A stretch of DNA of 64,000 nt from Hoyosella levis (GCF_026008515.1 NZ_BQYM01000003.1:1-64000), one strand, 5' to 3'. Numbered from the stretch's first letter, positions 41,121 to 50,509 are shown. The notes: a model not told the origin generated them from the letters alone. Numbers and translations are program-made.

Positions 41121-42194
41121 TCAGCCCCGGCGCGCCACCCGGGCCAGCACTAGCTCGGTGAACTCGCTCGTTGAGGCGAGGCCACCGAGGTCCGCGGTAG
41201 CGACACCACTGCCCAGGGTCGTGGAGACCCCGTGGCGGATGCGGTGTGCCGCATCGTGCAGGCGGCGGTCGGAGCGCTGCCCGGCAAGCCATTCGAGCAG
41301 CAATGCCGCGGAGAGGAACAGCGCGGTCGGGTTCGCGCGGTTGCGCCCCGCGATGTCGGGGGCAGCGCCGTGCGCCGCCTGTGCCATCGCCTGGGTATCC
41401 GAGGAGTTGAGCGACGCCGCGAGGCCCAGCGAGCCGGAGAGCTCCCCGGCGAGGTCGGACAGGATATCGCCGAACATGTTCTCCGCGACGATGACGTCGA
41501 AGTCGCCGCCACGCACGAGGAGCGCCGCCATCGCATCAACATGCTCGTCGTCGACGTGGAGACCCGGGTACTCGCTCGCCACTTCCCGGCACGCCTCGAG
41601 GAACATTCCCATGGCTAGCGGCAGCACGTTTGCCTTGTGCACGATGGTCAGCCGCTTGCGGCGCGCGGCCGCGAGATCGCACGCGGCGCGGGCGATGCGC
41701 TCGCACGCGTGCCGGGTGAACACACCGACCGCGAGCGCGACGTCGTTGGTGGGCTTGAACTCCCCCGACCCGACCGCCATGTTGCGGTCCGCGTAGAAGC
41801 CCTCGGTGTTCTCCCGGACGATCACCACATCAAGGTCCGGGCGCAGCGCGCGGATGCCCGGCAGTGCCGCAGCGGGACGGATGTTCGCGTAGAGGCCGAA
41901 CTCCTTGCGGATCCGGCCACCCGGGGCGGTGCGGGCCCGATGCTCGGCGGGATAGGCCGCATTGTCGTGCGGGCCCAGGATCCAGCCCGGCATGGTGGCG
42001 AGAGCATCGATGGTCTCGGCGGGCAGCGAATCACCATGGGTGTCGATGGCCGCACGCCCGTACGGGAGCTCGTGCCATCCGATGGGGCGCGCGCCCGCCG
42101 CGGCCAGCGCGGCATCGACGACCTTGACGGTGGCTGGCACGATCTCCGCACCGATGCCGTCGCCGTGCAGGACCCCGAGCTCGATATCACCCAT
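41121..42194 (-). CDS. Isopropylmalate/isocitrate dehydrogenase family enzyme
   Basis: A 357-residue beta-decarboxylating dehydrogenase using NAD(P)+. It has VLHGDGIGAEI at the N-terminus, VIVRENTEGFYADR, the catalytic Lys in IVHKANVLP, and the metal-binding NMFGDILSDLAGEL signature, then HGAAPDIAGRNRANPTA. Which 2-hydroxyacid it oxidises (3-isopropylmalate, tartrate/malate or homoisocitrate) cannot be told from the motifs; lack of leucine genes nearby argues against assuming leuB. The ATG at 42194 has GAGG eight bases upstream. Confidence 0.88.
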   Translation of the reverse strand: MGDIELGVLHGDGIGAEIVPATVKVVDAALAAAGARPIGWHELPYGRAAIDTHGDSLPAETIDALATMPGWILGPHDNAAYPAEHRARTAPGGRIRKEFGLYANIRPAAALPGIRALRPDLDVVIVRENTEGFYADRNMAVGSGEFKPTNDVALAVGVFTRHACERIARAACDLAAARRKRLTIVHKANVLPLAMGMFLEACREVASEYPGLHVDDEHVDAMAALLVRGGDFDVIVAENMFGDILSDLAGELSGSLGLAASLNSSDTQAMAQAAHGAAPDIAGRNRANPTALFLSAALLLEWLAGQRSDRRLHDAAHRIRHGVSTTLGSGVATADLGGLASTSEFTELVLARVARRG

Positions 42195-42243
42195 GCGTCC
42201 ATCCTCGCGCATCGAGGCCGGGGCCGCGCGCGATAATGGACCG

Positions 42244-42783
42244 ATGGTGCAATCGGTCGAGCTGCTCCTTGATCCCGTCCTCGATGCCGCGGTGCGATCG
42301 GACTGGGAAGCCCTGTCCGCCGCCGGAATCCGCGCGCTGCGCCCGCATCATCGGCCCCACATCACTATTGGAGTGGCCGCCGAGATCTACCCCCGCATCG
42401 ACAAGGCCCTCGCCAGCGCGCTGGGGACACTGCCGATCCCGGTGACGCTGGGCGGACTGCTGGTGTTCGGCACGGGCCGGGTGGTGATCGCGCGCGCGAT
42501 CACGGTCTCGCCGGAGCTCATGGAGGCGCACCGGGCGGTGTGGTCCGCGATGCGGGATTGCCCGGGCCAGCCGCGGCATACGGCGCCCGGGGAATGGACC
42601 CCGCACGCGACGCTGGCCAAGCGTGTGCCCGTGGCGGATTGCGGTACCGCTATCGGTACCGTCGCGCGGCGGCATGACCTCCACGGCCGCATCATCGCCG
42701 CCCGCCGCTGGGATGGGGATGAGCACCGGGAATGGCTCATCGCCGGAACCGACGACGCCACTATCAGTGACCCCACCAGTTGA
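42244..42783 (+). CDS. 2'-5' RNA ligase-like (2H phosphoesterase) protein
   Basis: A 179-residue 2H-superfamily protein with the two histidine motifs HITIG (His39) and HATLAK (His121), about 80 residues apart as expected. Members act on 2',3'-cyclic or 2'-5' phosphodiester RNA ends. The ATG at 42244 follows GATAAT (42232-42237) by six bases without a ribosome site, suggesting a leaderless transcript. It is divergent from the dehydrogenase, and its 3' end overlaps a small minus-strand gene. Confidence 0.85.
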   Translation: MVQSVELLLDPVLDAAVRSDWEALSAAGIRALRPHHRPHITIGVAAEIYPRIDKALASALGTLPIPVTLGGLLVFGTGRVVIARAITVSPELMEAHRAVWSAMRDCPGQPRHTAPGEWTPHATLAKRVPVADCGTAIGTVARRHDLHGRIIAARRWDGDEHREWLIAGTDDATISDPTS

Positions 42784-42889
42784 GCGAACCGTGCGGCAGG
42801 ATCTCCTGGTGGGTGTCCGCGCCGATCCCAGCGAGCGCGAGCAGGTTGAGCAGCACCAGGACTCCAGCGAACACCAGAAGCACTGTCAT
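42764..42889 (-). CDS. Small single-pass membrane protein (41 residues)
   Basis: Predicted product: one hydrophobic helix (TVLLVFAGVLVLLNLLALAG) and a polar tail GADTHQEILPHGSLNWWGH. The ATG at 42889 has CAGAGT exactly 7 bases upstream, matching the leaderless pattern of neighbouring genes. It overlaps the end of the convergent 2H phosphoesterase gene by 20 bases and is divergent from the AraC regulator. Function unknown. It could be a chance frame, but the clean membrane helix and promoter placement argue for a real gene. Confidence 0.5.
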   Translation of the reverse strand: MTVLLVFAGVLVLLNLLALAGIGADTHQEILPHGSLNWWGH

Positions 42890-42971
42890 GGGATTTACTC
42901 TGCTCCGGTTGCCCGCCGCGCGACAGTGGCGGCAATGCCATTTCGCATCGATTTCCTGCCACACTGGTGGC

Positions 42972-44036
42972 ATGGTGCTTCGCGTTGCCGTGCTCCTGCC
43001 CTCGCAGACCGAGACCTTCGAGCTCGGTGTCGCCTGCGAGGTGTTCGGCGTGGACCGCCGCGATGATGGCCTGCCGCTCTACCACCTCGATCTCGTGGCC
43101 GCCGAGCCCGGGCCGGTAGCCACGCGCTACGGCTACAGCATCCCCGCCGAGCATGATCTCGACCTGCTCGACCGTGCCGGGCTCATCATCGTCAACGCGG
43201 GCGGCAATGGACTCAACCCGGACGGCTCGACCTGCGTGAGCGAGGATCCTGGTTCTCTCGGCCCGGCGCTGGACGCGCTGCGCCGCGCCGCGCACCGCGG
43301 GACCCCCGTCGCCTCGCTCTGCACGGGCGCGTTCATCCTGGGCGCGGCGGGGCTGCTCGACGGGAGGCGCTGCACCACGCGTTGGCGGCACGCGGCGGAG
43401 CTGCAGCGCAGGTTCCCGAGCGCCCGCGTTGATCCCACCGTGCTGTATGTCGAGGATCCGCCGGTGTTCACGAGCGCGGGCACGGCTGCCTCGATAGACC
43501 TGTGCCTGCACCTGGTGCGCCAGCTCGAAGGCCCCCGGGTGGCCAATGGCATCGCGCGCCGCATGGTGGTGCCGCCGCATCGCGAGGGCGGGCAGGCCCA
43601 GTTCGTCAACCAGCCGCTCCCTGCAGGTACCGGTGATTCGCTGGCGGAGGTCCGGGAGTGGATGTGCGCGCACCTCGCGGAGGAACATTCGGTCGCGGCA
43701 CTGGCCCGGCGCGCCCGCATGTCACCGCGCACGTTCGCGCGCCGCTTCGTCGACGAGACGGGTGTGCCCCCGCATCGGTGGTTGACCGATCAGCGCGTCC
43801 TCGCGGCCCAGCACTTGCTGGAATCGTCGCCGCATTCGATCGAGCGGATCGCGTCGCTGGTGGGCTTCTCGTCCGCGGCTGCGCTGCGCGCGCACTTCCT
43901 CCGCTTGCGGCAGGTCACGCCGCTGGAGTACCGCCGCATGTTCGCGGCCCCCAAGAACGCGGCCCCCAGGGATCCGGCCTCCAGGGACGGCGCCCGCGAG
44001 CTAGTGGCACCAGGCCCCTCTGGCGCGGGCAGCTAG
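42972..44036 (+). CDS. GlxA-type AraC regulator with DJ-1/PfpI domain
   Basis: A 354-residue regulator. Residues 1 to about 190 are a DJ-1/PfpI-like domain with the nucleophile-elbow Cys117 in ASLCTGAFILGAAGLLDG; residues about 220-320 hold two AraC helix-turn-helix motifs (VAALARRARMSPRTFARRF and IERIASLVGFSSAAALRAHF). Such proteins activate genes for catabolism of amino acids, betaines or other small amines. It could control the adjacent oxidase, which is convergent. A GCCAC/GTGGC dyad at 42958-42971 abuts the start, a candidate own-operator. Confidence 0.88.
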   Translation: MVLRVAVLLPSQTETFELGVACEVFGVDRRDDGLPLYHLDLVAAEPGPVATRYGYSIPAEHDLDLLDRAGLIIVNAGGNGLNPDGSTCVSEDPGSLGPALDALRRAAHRGTPVASLCTGAFILGAAGLLDGRRCTTRWRHAAELQRRFPSARVDPTVLYVEDPPVFTSAGTAASIDLCLHLVRQLEGPRVANGIARRMVVPPHREGGQAQFVNQPLPAGTGDSLAEVREWMCAHLAEEHSVAALARRARMSPRTFARRFVDETGVPPHRWLTDQRVLAAQHLLESSPHSIERIASLVGFSSAAALRAHFLRLRQVTPLEYRRMFAAPKNAAPRDPASRDGARELVAPGPSGAGS

Positions 44037-44048
44037 GGACCGCGTGAG

Positions 44049-45164
44049 CTAGGCAGCCCACAACCGTTGCGGCCCGAGGTCCTCGGAATTGACGGGAATC
44101 GTGTCCGGGATCGCGTTGCCCGTGAGCACAGCTGCGGCGGCGACCGCGAGCGCGGGCGCCATCTGGATGCCGTAGCCGCCCTGCCCGGCGAGGAAGCCAA
44201 AACCCGGAAGATCAGGTACCAGCCCGGCCACTGGTACACCGTCCGGGGCGAAGGTGCGTAGCCCGCCCCAGGAGCGGCGGACCGTGCGCAAGCCGAGGGT
44301 GGTGGCTTCGTTGATCTCCTCCATGGCGCGAGCGATGTTCAGCTCCGAGGGCTTCGCGTCACCAGCATCGACGGGGTCGGCGTCGGCGGGCGAGGCGAGG
44401 ATGCCGTCGCCCTCGGGCTTGAAGTACCAGCGCTCGGCCGGGTCACCGATGGTGGGGCCGTGCGGATCGACCGGCACGCTCGCGGGGCTGAGGAACAGGG
44501 TGCGGCGCTTGGGCACCAGCCCGAGCGGGCGCGCGCCGGCCATGCTCGCGATCGCATCGGCCCAGGCTCCGGCGGCGTCGATGACAAGGCCGGCCTCGTG
44601 GGTCTCGCTCCCGGTGGTGATGCGCCAGGCCGAGCCGGATTGCTCGAGGCCGGTGACGCGCGCTCCGGTGCGGGTGGTGCCGCCGCGCGACTTGAAACCG
44701 CGCACGTACATCTGATGGACCGCGAGCACATCGATGTCCTGGCCGCCGCCGTCGAGGACGCACCAGCGCAGCGTCTCCGGCTTGAGCAGCGATGACTTCT
44801 CGAGCGCGGCAGGCGCATCGAGCTTCTCGACACTGCCTTCCTGCGCGGCGAGCATCGATGTCAATGCGGCATCGCTCTCGTCGTCGAACGCGGTCCACAA
44901 CAGCTCGCGCGGGGTCAGCGGGTGCGTGTCCCCCCACTGCTCGGCAAGGGAGTCAAAAATGGGACCACTGGCCACGGTGAGGGCCCGCACCACGTCGCCA
45001 CCATAGGACGGCAGGTACATGGCCGCGGAGCGCCCGGTCGAGTGGGAGGCGAGCATTGATTCGCCCTCGAGCAGCAGGACACGGGCATCGCTGGCTAGCT
45101 CGTAGGCGATGGATGCGCCTGCCATGCCGCCACCGATGACAACAACGTCCCAGGTCTCGCTCAT
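44049..45164 (-). CDS. FAD-dependent D-amino-acid dehydrogenase (D-arginine dehydrogenase-like)
   Basis: A 371-residue DAO-family flavoprotein. It has the dinucleotide motif VVIGGGMAGASIA with Glu34 at the end of the second strand, then HSTGRSAAMY, PLGLVPKRRTLF, ASPADADPVDAGD, WGGLRTFAPDG and QGGYGIQ. This sequence of motifs closely follows Pseudomonas D-arginine dehydrogenase (DauA) as I remember it, so oxidation of basic D-amino acids is plausible. It starts one base after polA's stop, so it is probably co-transcribed with polA although functionally unrelated. Confidence 0.87.
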   Translation of the reverse strand: MSETWDVVVIGGGMAGASIAYELASDARVLLLEGESMLASHSTGRSAAMYLPSYGGDVVRALTVASGPIFDSLAEQWGDTHPLTPRELLWTAFDDESDAALTSMLAAQEGSVEKLDAPAALEKSSLLKPETLRWCVLDGGGQDIDVLAVHQMYVRGFKSRGGTTRTGARVTGLEQSGSAWRITTGSETHEAGLVIDAAGAWADAIASMAGARPLGLVPKRRTLFLSPASVPVDPHGPTIGDPAERWYFKPEGDGILASPADADPVDAGDAKPSELNIARAMEEINEATTLGLRTVRRSWGGLRTFAPDGVPVAGLVPDLPGFGFLAGQGGYGIQMAPALAVAAAAVLTGNAIPDTIPVNSEDLGPQRLWAA

Positions 45165-45165
45165 A

Positions 45166-47913
45166 TCAATGCCCCGCGCTCTCCCACGATGTTCCCGCGC
45201 CCATCGATACCTCGAGCGGCACGGACAACGTGTATGCCCCTTCCATCTCCGTACGCAACAACTGTTCCACGGTTTCCCGCTCGTCGCTACGCACTTCGAG
45301 AACTAGCTCGTCATGGACCTGCAGCAGCATGCGCGAGCGGAGCTGCTCCTTGTCGAGCGCTTTGTGCACGCGCAGCATCGCGACCTTGATGATGTCGGCG
45401 GCGCTGCCCTGGATGGGCGCGTTGAGCGCGGCACGCTCGGCCACCTCGCGGCGCTGCCGGTTGTCGTGGTTCAGATCGGGCAGGTAGCGGCGGCGGCCGA
45501 ACACGGTGGAGGTGTAGCCATCCTTGCGGGCCTGCTCCACCACCTCGTGCAGATAGTCGCGGACCGCGCCAAACCGGGCGAAGTAGGCCTCCATCTGCGA
45601 CTTCGCCTCCTCGTTGGAGATCTTGAGCTGCTGCGCGAGCCCGTAGGCGGACAATCCATACACCAGGCCGTAGGACATCGCCTTGACGCGCCGCCGCAGC
45701 TCGGGGGTCACCTCGTTAAGGGGCACGCCGAATGCCTGCGAGCCGACGAAGCTATGCAGGTCCTCGCCCGCGTTGAACGCGCCAATGAGGCCGTCATCGC
45801 CGGAAAGGTGCGCCATGATCCGCATCTCGATCTGCGAGTAGTCCGCGGTGAGCAGCGTGTCGTAGCTGGTCTCGCCGGAGTGGCCCACCACGAAGGCCTC
45901 GCGGATGCGCCGGCCAGCATCGGTGCGGATGGGGATGTTCTGCAGGTTCGGCTCGGTCGACGAGAGACGGCCGGTGGCGGCAATGGTCTGGTTGAAGGTG
46001 GTGTGGATGCGCCCATCATCGGCGACGGTCTTGAGCAGGCCCTCGACGGTGGTCTTCAGCTTGGTGGCGTCGCGGTGAGCGAGCAGGTGCTGCAGGAAGG
46101 GGTGCTGCGTCTTCTCGTAGAGCCCCACGAGCGCTTCGGCGTCGGTGGTGTAGCCCGTCTTGGTGCGCTTGGTCTTGGGCATATCGAGCTCGTCGAAGAG
46201 CACGACCTGCAGCTGCTTGGGCGAGCCTAGGTTGATCTGCTTGCCGATCTCCCCGTAGGCGGCCTCGGCAGCATCGTGGACGTGCCCGGCGAACTCCTTG
46301 CGCAGGTCCTCGAGCATGCCGGTGTCGACCGCGATGCCCGCTGCCTCGAGGTTGGCGAGGACGAACGCGAGCGGCAGCTCCATGTCGGTGAGCAGCGAGC
46401 GGGACTCGATGCGATCGAGCTCGGTGTCCAGCGCATCGGCGAGATCAGCCACCGCGCGGGCCCGCAGCATCGCCGCCCGTGCCTGCTTCTCGTCGGTGTC
46501 GTCAGCATCGTCGAGCAAGGACAGTTGCTCGGTCTCGTCCTCGTCGATGCGCAGCTCGCGGCCGAGGTAGCGCAGCGAGAGGTCGTCGAGCTTGAAGGAG
46601 CGCTGCCCGGGCCGCACGAGGTAGGCGGCGAGCGCGGTATCGCTGCCCACCCCCGCGAGCGTCCAGCCGCGACCACGCAGCGCATGGATCGCCCATTTGA
46701 CGTCGTGCACGGCCTTGAGGTGATCCGGGCTCGCGAACCACTCGCCGAGCGCGGCCTCGTCGTCGGATGCGAGCTGCTCGGTCGCGAGGTAGGCGCCCGT
46801 GCCGTCGGCGGCAGCGAGAGCGATCGCGGTGGCGTCGGCATCATGCACGCGATGGATGCTGACGACCTCGACCCCATGCCGTTCGCCGGCGATGGCGTGG
46901 GTGGCGAGCCAGTCGCGGACCGTGCCGGGCTCGAGGACGGCGCCGTGGATATCGAACCCGCTGTCCGCCTCGGGCTCGGCCGAGGAGAGCGAATCGAACA
47001 GGCGATCGCGCAGGACCCGGAACTCCAGCTCGTCGAAGAGCCCATGGATGCGTTCCCGGTCCCAGGGCCGTAGCTCGAGGTCACCAGGCTGGTACGGCAG
47101 CGCCATGTCGCGCACCATCTCGGTCAAGTCGCGGTTGAGCAGTACCGCGGACAGGTTCTCGCGGAGCGAATCGCCGACCTTGCCGCGCACCTTGTCGACA
47201 TTCTCGACGAGGCCATCGAGCGAGCCGTACTCGCCGATCCACTTCGCGGCGGTCTTCTCCCCCACTCCCGGGATGCCGGGCAGGTTGTCGCTCGGATCGC
47301 CGCGCAGTGCCGCGAAATCGGGGTACTGCGGCGGCGTGAGCCCATACTTCTCCTCCACCGCCTCCGGGGTGTACCGGGTGAGCTCGGAGACGCCGCGCTT
47401 CGGGTACAGCACCGTCACATCGTCGGTGACGAGTTGCAGGGAGTCCCGGTCGCCGGTGCAGACGAGCACCTCGAATCCCTCCGCCGCGGCAGCGGTGGCC
47501 AGCGTGGCGATGATGTCATCGGCCTCGAACCCGGCCTCGGCCATCACCGGGATGCCCAGCGCGGCAAGCACATCCTTGGTGATCTCCACCTGCCCCTTGA
47601 ACTCATCGGGGGTTTTGGCGCGGTTCGCCTTGTACTCGGGGAACTTCTCGCTGCGGAAGGTCTGGCGCGATACGTCGAACGCTGCCGCGACATGCGTGGG
47701 CCGCTCATCGCGCAGCAGGGTGATCAACATCGACGTGAAGCCATACACCGCGTTGGTGGTCTGCCCGCTCGAGGTCTGGAACTTGTCCGCCGGCAGCGCG
47801 AAGAAGGCCCGGTACGCCAGCGAATGCCCATCGAGCAGCAGCAGGCGCGGCCGACCGCCGCTCTCCTTCGAGGTGGTGGACGACGAGGACATCTTCGCTG
47901 CGGGAGAACTCAC
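45166..47913 (-). CDS. polA: DNA polymerase I
   Basis: Repair and Okazaki-fragment processing polymerase, 915 residues. N-terminal 5'-3' exonuclease (LLLLDGHSLAYRAFFALPAD, FEADDIIATLA, ALRGDPSDNLPGIPGVGEKTA), a degenerate 3'-5' exonuclease domain at about 310-480 without visible catalytic acids, and a family A polymerase with motif A DYSQIEMRIMAHLSGDD, motif B RRRVKAMSYGLVYGL and motif C QVHDELVLEV. The GTG at 47913 was chosen: TAGACT (47926-47921) lies exactly 7 bases before it, suggesting a leaderless transcript, and the N-terminus then matches mycobacterial PolA in length. An ATG lies seven codons in. Confidence 0.96.
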   Translation of the reverse strand: MSSPAAKMSSSSTTSKESGGRPRLLLLDGHSLAYRAFFALPADKFQTSSGQTTNAVYGFTSMLITLLRDERPTHVAAAFDVSRQTFRSEKFPEYKANRAKTPDEFKGQVEITKDVLAALGIPVMAEAGFEADDIIATLATAAAAEGFEVLVCTGDRDSLQLVTDDVTVLYPKRGVSELTRYTPEAVEEKYGLTPPQYPDFAALRGDPSDNLPGIPGVGEKTAAKWIGEYGSLDGLVENVDKVRGKVGDSLRENLSAVLLNRDLTEMVRDMALPYQPGDLELRPWDRERIHGLFDELEFRVLRDRLFDSLSSAEPEADSGFDIHGAVLEPGTVRDWLATHAIAGERHGVEVVSIHRVHDADATAIALAAADGTGAYLATEQLASDDEAALGEWFASPDHLKAVHDVKWAIHALRGRGWTLAGVGSDTALAAYLVRPGQRSFKLDDLSLRYLGRELRIDEDETEQLSLLDDADDTDEKQARAAMLRARAVADLADALDTELDRIESRSLLTDMELPLAFVLANLEAAGIAVDTGMLEDLRKEFAGHVHDAAEAAYGEIGKQINLGSPKQLQVVLFDELDMPKTKRTKTGYTTDAEALVGLYEKTQHPFLQHLLAHRDATKLKTTVEGLLKTVADDGRIHTTFNQTIAATGRLSSTEPNLQNIPIRTDAGRRIREAFVVGHSGETSYDTLLTADYSQIEMRIMAHLSGDDGLIGAFNAGEDLHSFVGSQAFGVPLNEVTPELRRRVKAMSYGLVYGLSAYGLAQQLKISNEEAKSQMEAYFARFGAVRDYLHEVVEQARKDGYTSTVFGRRRYLPDLNHDNRQRREVAERAALNAPIQGSAADIIKVAMLRVHKALDKEQLRSRMLLQVHDELVLEVRSDERETVEQLLRTEMEGAYTLSVPLEVSMGAGTSWESAGH

Positions 47914-48129
47914 GCGACTCAGTCTAGGGATGAGCCCTGACACTCGGCAGCACCGACGTGTCGTTCGGCCCCGCGAGCCCAGCGAAACACTGGCGCAACA
48001 CGCCGGCAAGCGCATCGGAAACCAAACGGACGTAGGGTTCCTCAGTTGACAGAATGAAACGGACAATTCGCGGAAACCGCGATTCCGACCGGCCCCGGCC
48101 CCGCGCTCGCGCGACCGGGAGGAGGACAC

Positions 48130-49500
48130 GTGACACACACTGCTGGCCGGCGGGGCGTTCCACTCGGCAGAGCCGTACTAGCAACGCTGCTGCTCGCGCT
48201 GCTCTCGGCGCTCCTCGCGAGTGGTTTCGCCCACGCCCAGGACTCACCGGATGACTCTCCCGCCGCCACCGGCACCGTGCAGGGCGCGCTGGTCAATGCG
48301 GGCACGCCCGTGGCCGGGGCAACGATCATCGCCACCGACGAGACGGGCGACGAGGCCGCGGAGACCACCTCCAGCGAGCGCGGCCGCTGGTCGATGACGC
48401 TCGCCCCCGGCACCTACACCATCACGCTGGTCGAGGCGTCCCTTCCGCCGGATGTGCTCGTGCAGACCAGCGAGCGCACCGCCACGGTCCGCGCGGATCG
48501 CGTCGCCTCCGTCATCTACACCTTTGGCGACATCCGCAGCGGGCTCGACATCTCGATGGGCGAGAAGCTGCTGCGCCTGACTATTGAGGGGCTGCGATTC
48601 GGCCTGGTCATCGCCATCACCGCGGTGGGCCTGAGCTTGATCTTCGGCACCACCGGCCTGACAAACTTCGCACATGGCGAGCTCGTCACCATCGGCGCGG
48701 TGGCGGCGTGGGTCGCCAACCTGCTGCTCGGCGAGGTGTTCCGCTTCGGCGACGGCACCTCATGGGGCGCGAACCTCAGCCTCGCCGCGAACCTCGGCAT
48801 CGCCACGATCATCGCGATCATCGTCGGCATCATCGTCGGCCTGCTCAACAACTCCGTCATCTGGCGGCCCCTGCGCCGCCGCGGCGCGAGCCTCGTCGCT
48901 CAATTGGTGGTATCCATCGGTCTCGCGCTCGCGCTGCGCGCCGCGATCCTGCTGTTCTTCTCCGACCGCTCGCAGGCCTTCACCACCTACCAGGCGCAGC
49001 GGCAGCTCGAGCTCGGCCCGGTCGCGATCACCCCGGTCAACCTCGGCACCATGGTCATCAGCCTGGTGGTGCTCGTGGCGGTCGCGCTGATGTTCAAGAT
49101 GACCCGCATCGGCAAGGCCATGCGCGCCGTCGCGGACAACAAGGACCTCGCGGCCTCGTCCGGCATCAACGTCGAGCGCGTCATCGCGTTCGTCTGGGCC
49201 CTCGGCGGCGGCCTCGCCGCGCTCGGCGGCGTGCTGTTCGCCGTCTCGGAGCTCAACGGCACCGTGCAGTTCGAGATGGGCTTCAAGCTGCTGCTGCTGA
49301 TGTTCGCCGGCATCATCCTCGGCGGCCTCGGCACCGCCTATGGCGCGCTGCTCGGTTGCGTGCTGCTCGGGCTCCTCGTGCAATTGTCCACGCTCGTGAT
49401 CAATCCCGATCTGAAGTACACAGGAGGCCTGCTGGTGCTCATCCTCGTGCTCGTGCTGCGCCCCCAGGGAATCCTTGGTTCCCGGACGAGGGTGGGGTGA
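48130..49500 (+). CDS. livH: Branched-chain amino-acid ABC permease (LivH-type) with extracytoplasmic N-terminal domain
   Basis: A 456-residue protein. Residues 1-36 are a signal peptide ending AHA; about 45-125 form a beta-sandwich carboxypeptidase-regulatory-like domain (GTVQGALVNAGTPVAGATII, APGTYTITLV). The LivH permease then begins near 145, with GLSLIFGTTGLTNFAHGEL, the ABC-coupling GKAMRAVADNKDLAASSGI, and a C-terminal LRPQGILG. The extra outer domain is absent from E. coli LivH. GGAGGA six bases before the GTG start. It is the first gene of livHMGF. Confidence 0.9.
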   Translation: MTHTAGRRGVPLGRAVLATLLLALLSALLASGFAHAQDSPDDSPAATGTVQGALVNAGTPVAGATIIATDETGDEAAETTSSERGRWSMTLAPGTYTITLVEASLPPDVLVQTSERTATVRADRVASVIYTFGDIRSGLDISMGEKLLRLTIEGLRFGLVIAITAVGLSLIFGTTGLTNFAHGELVTIGAVAAWVANLLLGEVFRFGDGTSWGANLSLAANLGIATIIAIIVGIIVGLLNNSVIWRPLRRRGASLVAQLVVSIGLALALRAAILLFFSDRSQAFTTYQAQRQLELGPVAITPVNLGTMVISLVVLVAVALMFKMTRIGKAMRAVADNKDLAASSGINVERVIAFVWALGGGLAALGGVLFAVSELNGTVQFEMGFKLLLLMFAGIILGGLGTAYGALLGCVLLGLLVQLSTLVINPDLKYTGGLLVLILVLVLRPQGILGSRTRVG

Positions 49501-49507
49501 GGCACCG

Positions 49508-50509
49508 ATGGACATCCTCGGAATCGACGCCGGCGTGGTGCTGAGCAACGCGCTCGCCCAGTTCGTCGGCCCGCAAGCAATCTTCTTCGCCCTCCTCGCG
49601 ATCGGGCTGAACATCCACTTCGGCTATACCGGCCTGCTGAACTTCGGGCAGATCGGCTTCGCGCTGGTCAGCGCTTACGGAGTGGGAATCACGGTGGTGG
49701 TCTACGACCAGCCGATGTGGCTCGGCCTGCTCGTCGGCATGGGCGCATCGGTGGTCCTCGCGCTGCTGCTGGGCGTGCCGACGCTGCGACTGAGAGCGGA
49801 CTACCTCGCCATCGTCACCATCGCCGCGTCCGAGATCCTACGGCTCGCCGCCCGCTCCACTGCCTCCGATGACATCACCCGCGGCACGCGCGGCATCCAG
49901 GGGCAGAACTTCGCGTTCCAGTCGATCAACCCCTACGACTCGGGGCGCGAGTACACCCTCCTTGGCGTGAAGTTCCTGGGCTCGACCCTGTGGTCGATGA
50001 CCGTCGGCTGGGCCCTCATCGCTGTCCTGCTCGTGGTGGTGTGGCTGCTCGTGCGCAGCCCCTGGGGGCGCGCGCTCAAGGCCGTCCGCGAGGACGAGGA
50101 CGCGGCGCGGGCGCTGGGCAAGAACGTCTTCATGTACCGCATGCAGGCGCTCGTCCTCGGTGGCTTTTTCGGCGGCCTCGCCGGCATCTTCATCGCCATG
50201 ACACAGGCCCTGAACCCAGACTTCTTCTCCACCCAGCAGACGTTCTTCGCGTGGACCGCCATGATCCTCGGCGGCGCCGCGACCGTGCTCGGCCCCGTCG
50301 TGGGCGCGATGGTGTTCTGGTTCGTCTTCTCCCTCATCGACAACGTGCTCCGCCAGCTCGCCACCGGCCCCGACTCGGTGCTGCCCATCTCCGCTCAGCA
50401 GGTCGGCGCCGTGCAGATCATGCTGGTCGGCATCCTGCTCGCGGTCCTGATCATCTATCGGCCCCAGGGCATCCTCGGGCGCAAGGAGGAGGTGCAGCTC
50501 AATGCCTGA
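49508..50509 (+). CDS. livM: Branched-chain amino-acid ABC permease (LivM-type)
   Basis: Second permease of the transporter, 333 residues with about eight membrane spans: GLNIHFGYTGLLNFGQIGFALVS, VPTLRLRADYLAIVTIAASEI, the cytoplasmic coupling helix GRALKAVREDEDAARALGKN, and YRPQGILG near the end. The ATG at 49508 follows GAGG by five bases and lies seven bases after the livH stop. It overlaps livG by eight bases. Confidence 0.92.
   Translation: MDILGIDAGVVLSNALAQFVGPQAIFFALLAIGLNIHFGYTGLLNFGQIGFALVSAYGVGITVVVYDQPMWLGLLVGMGASVVLALLLGVPTLRLRADYLAIVTIAASEILRLAARSTASDDITRGTRGIQGQNFAFQSINPYDSGREYTLLGVKFLGSTLWSMTVGWALIAVLLVVVWLLVRSPWGRALKAVREDEDAARALGKNVFMYRMQALVLGGFFGGLAGIFIAMTQALNPDFFSTQQTFFAWTAMILGGAATVLGPVVGAMVFWFVFSLIDNVLRQLATGPDSVLPISAQQVGAVQIMLVGILLAVLIIYRPQGILGRKEEVQLNA

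Noticed and set aside
48046-48051. Perfect TTGACA upstream of livH as a -35 box
   Set aside because: No acceptable -10 hexamer 16-19 bases downstream; GACAAT is only 10 bases away.
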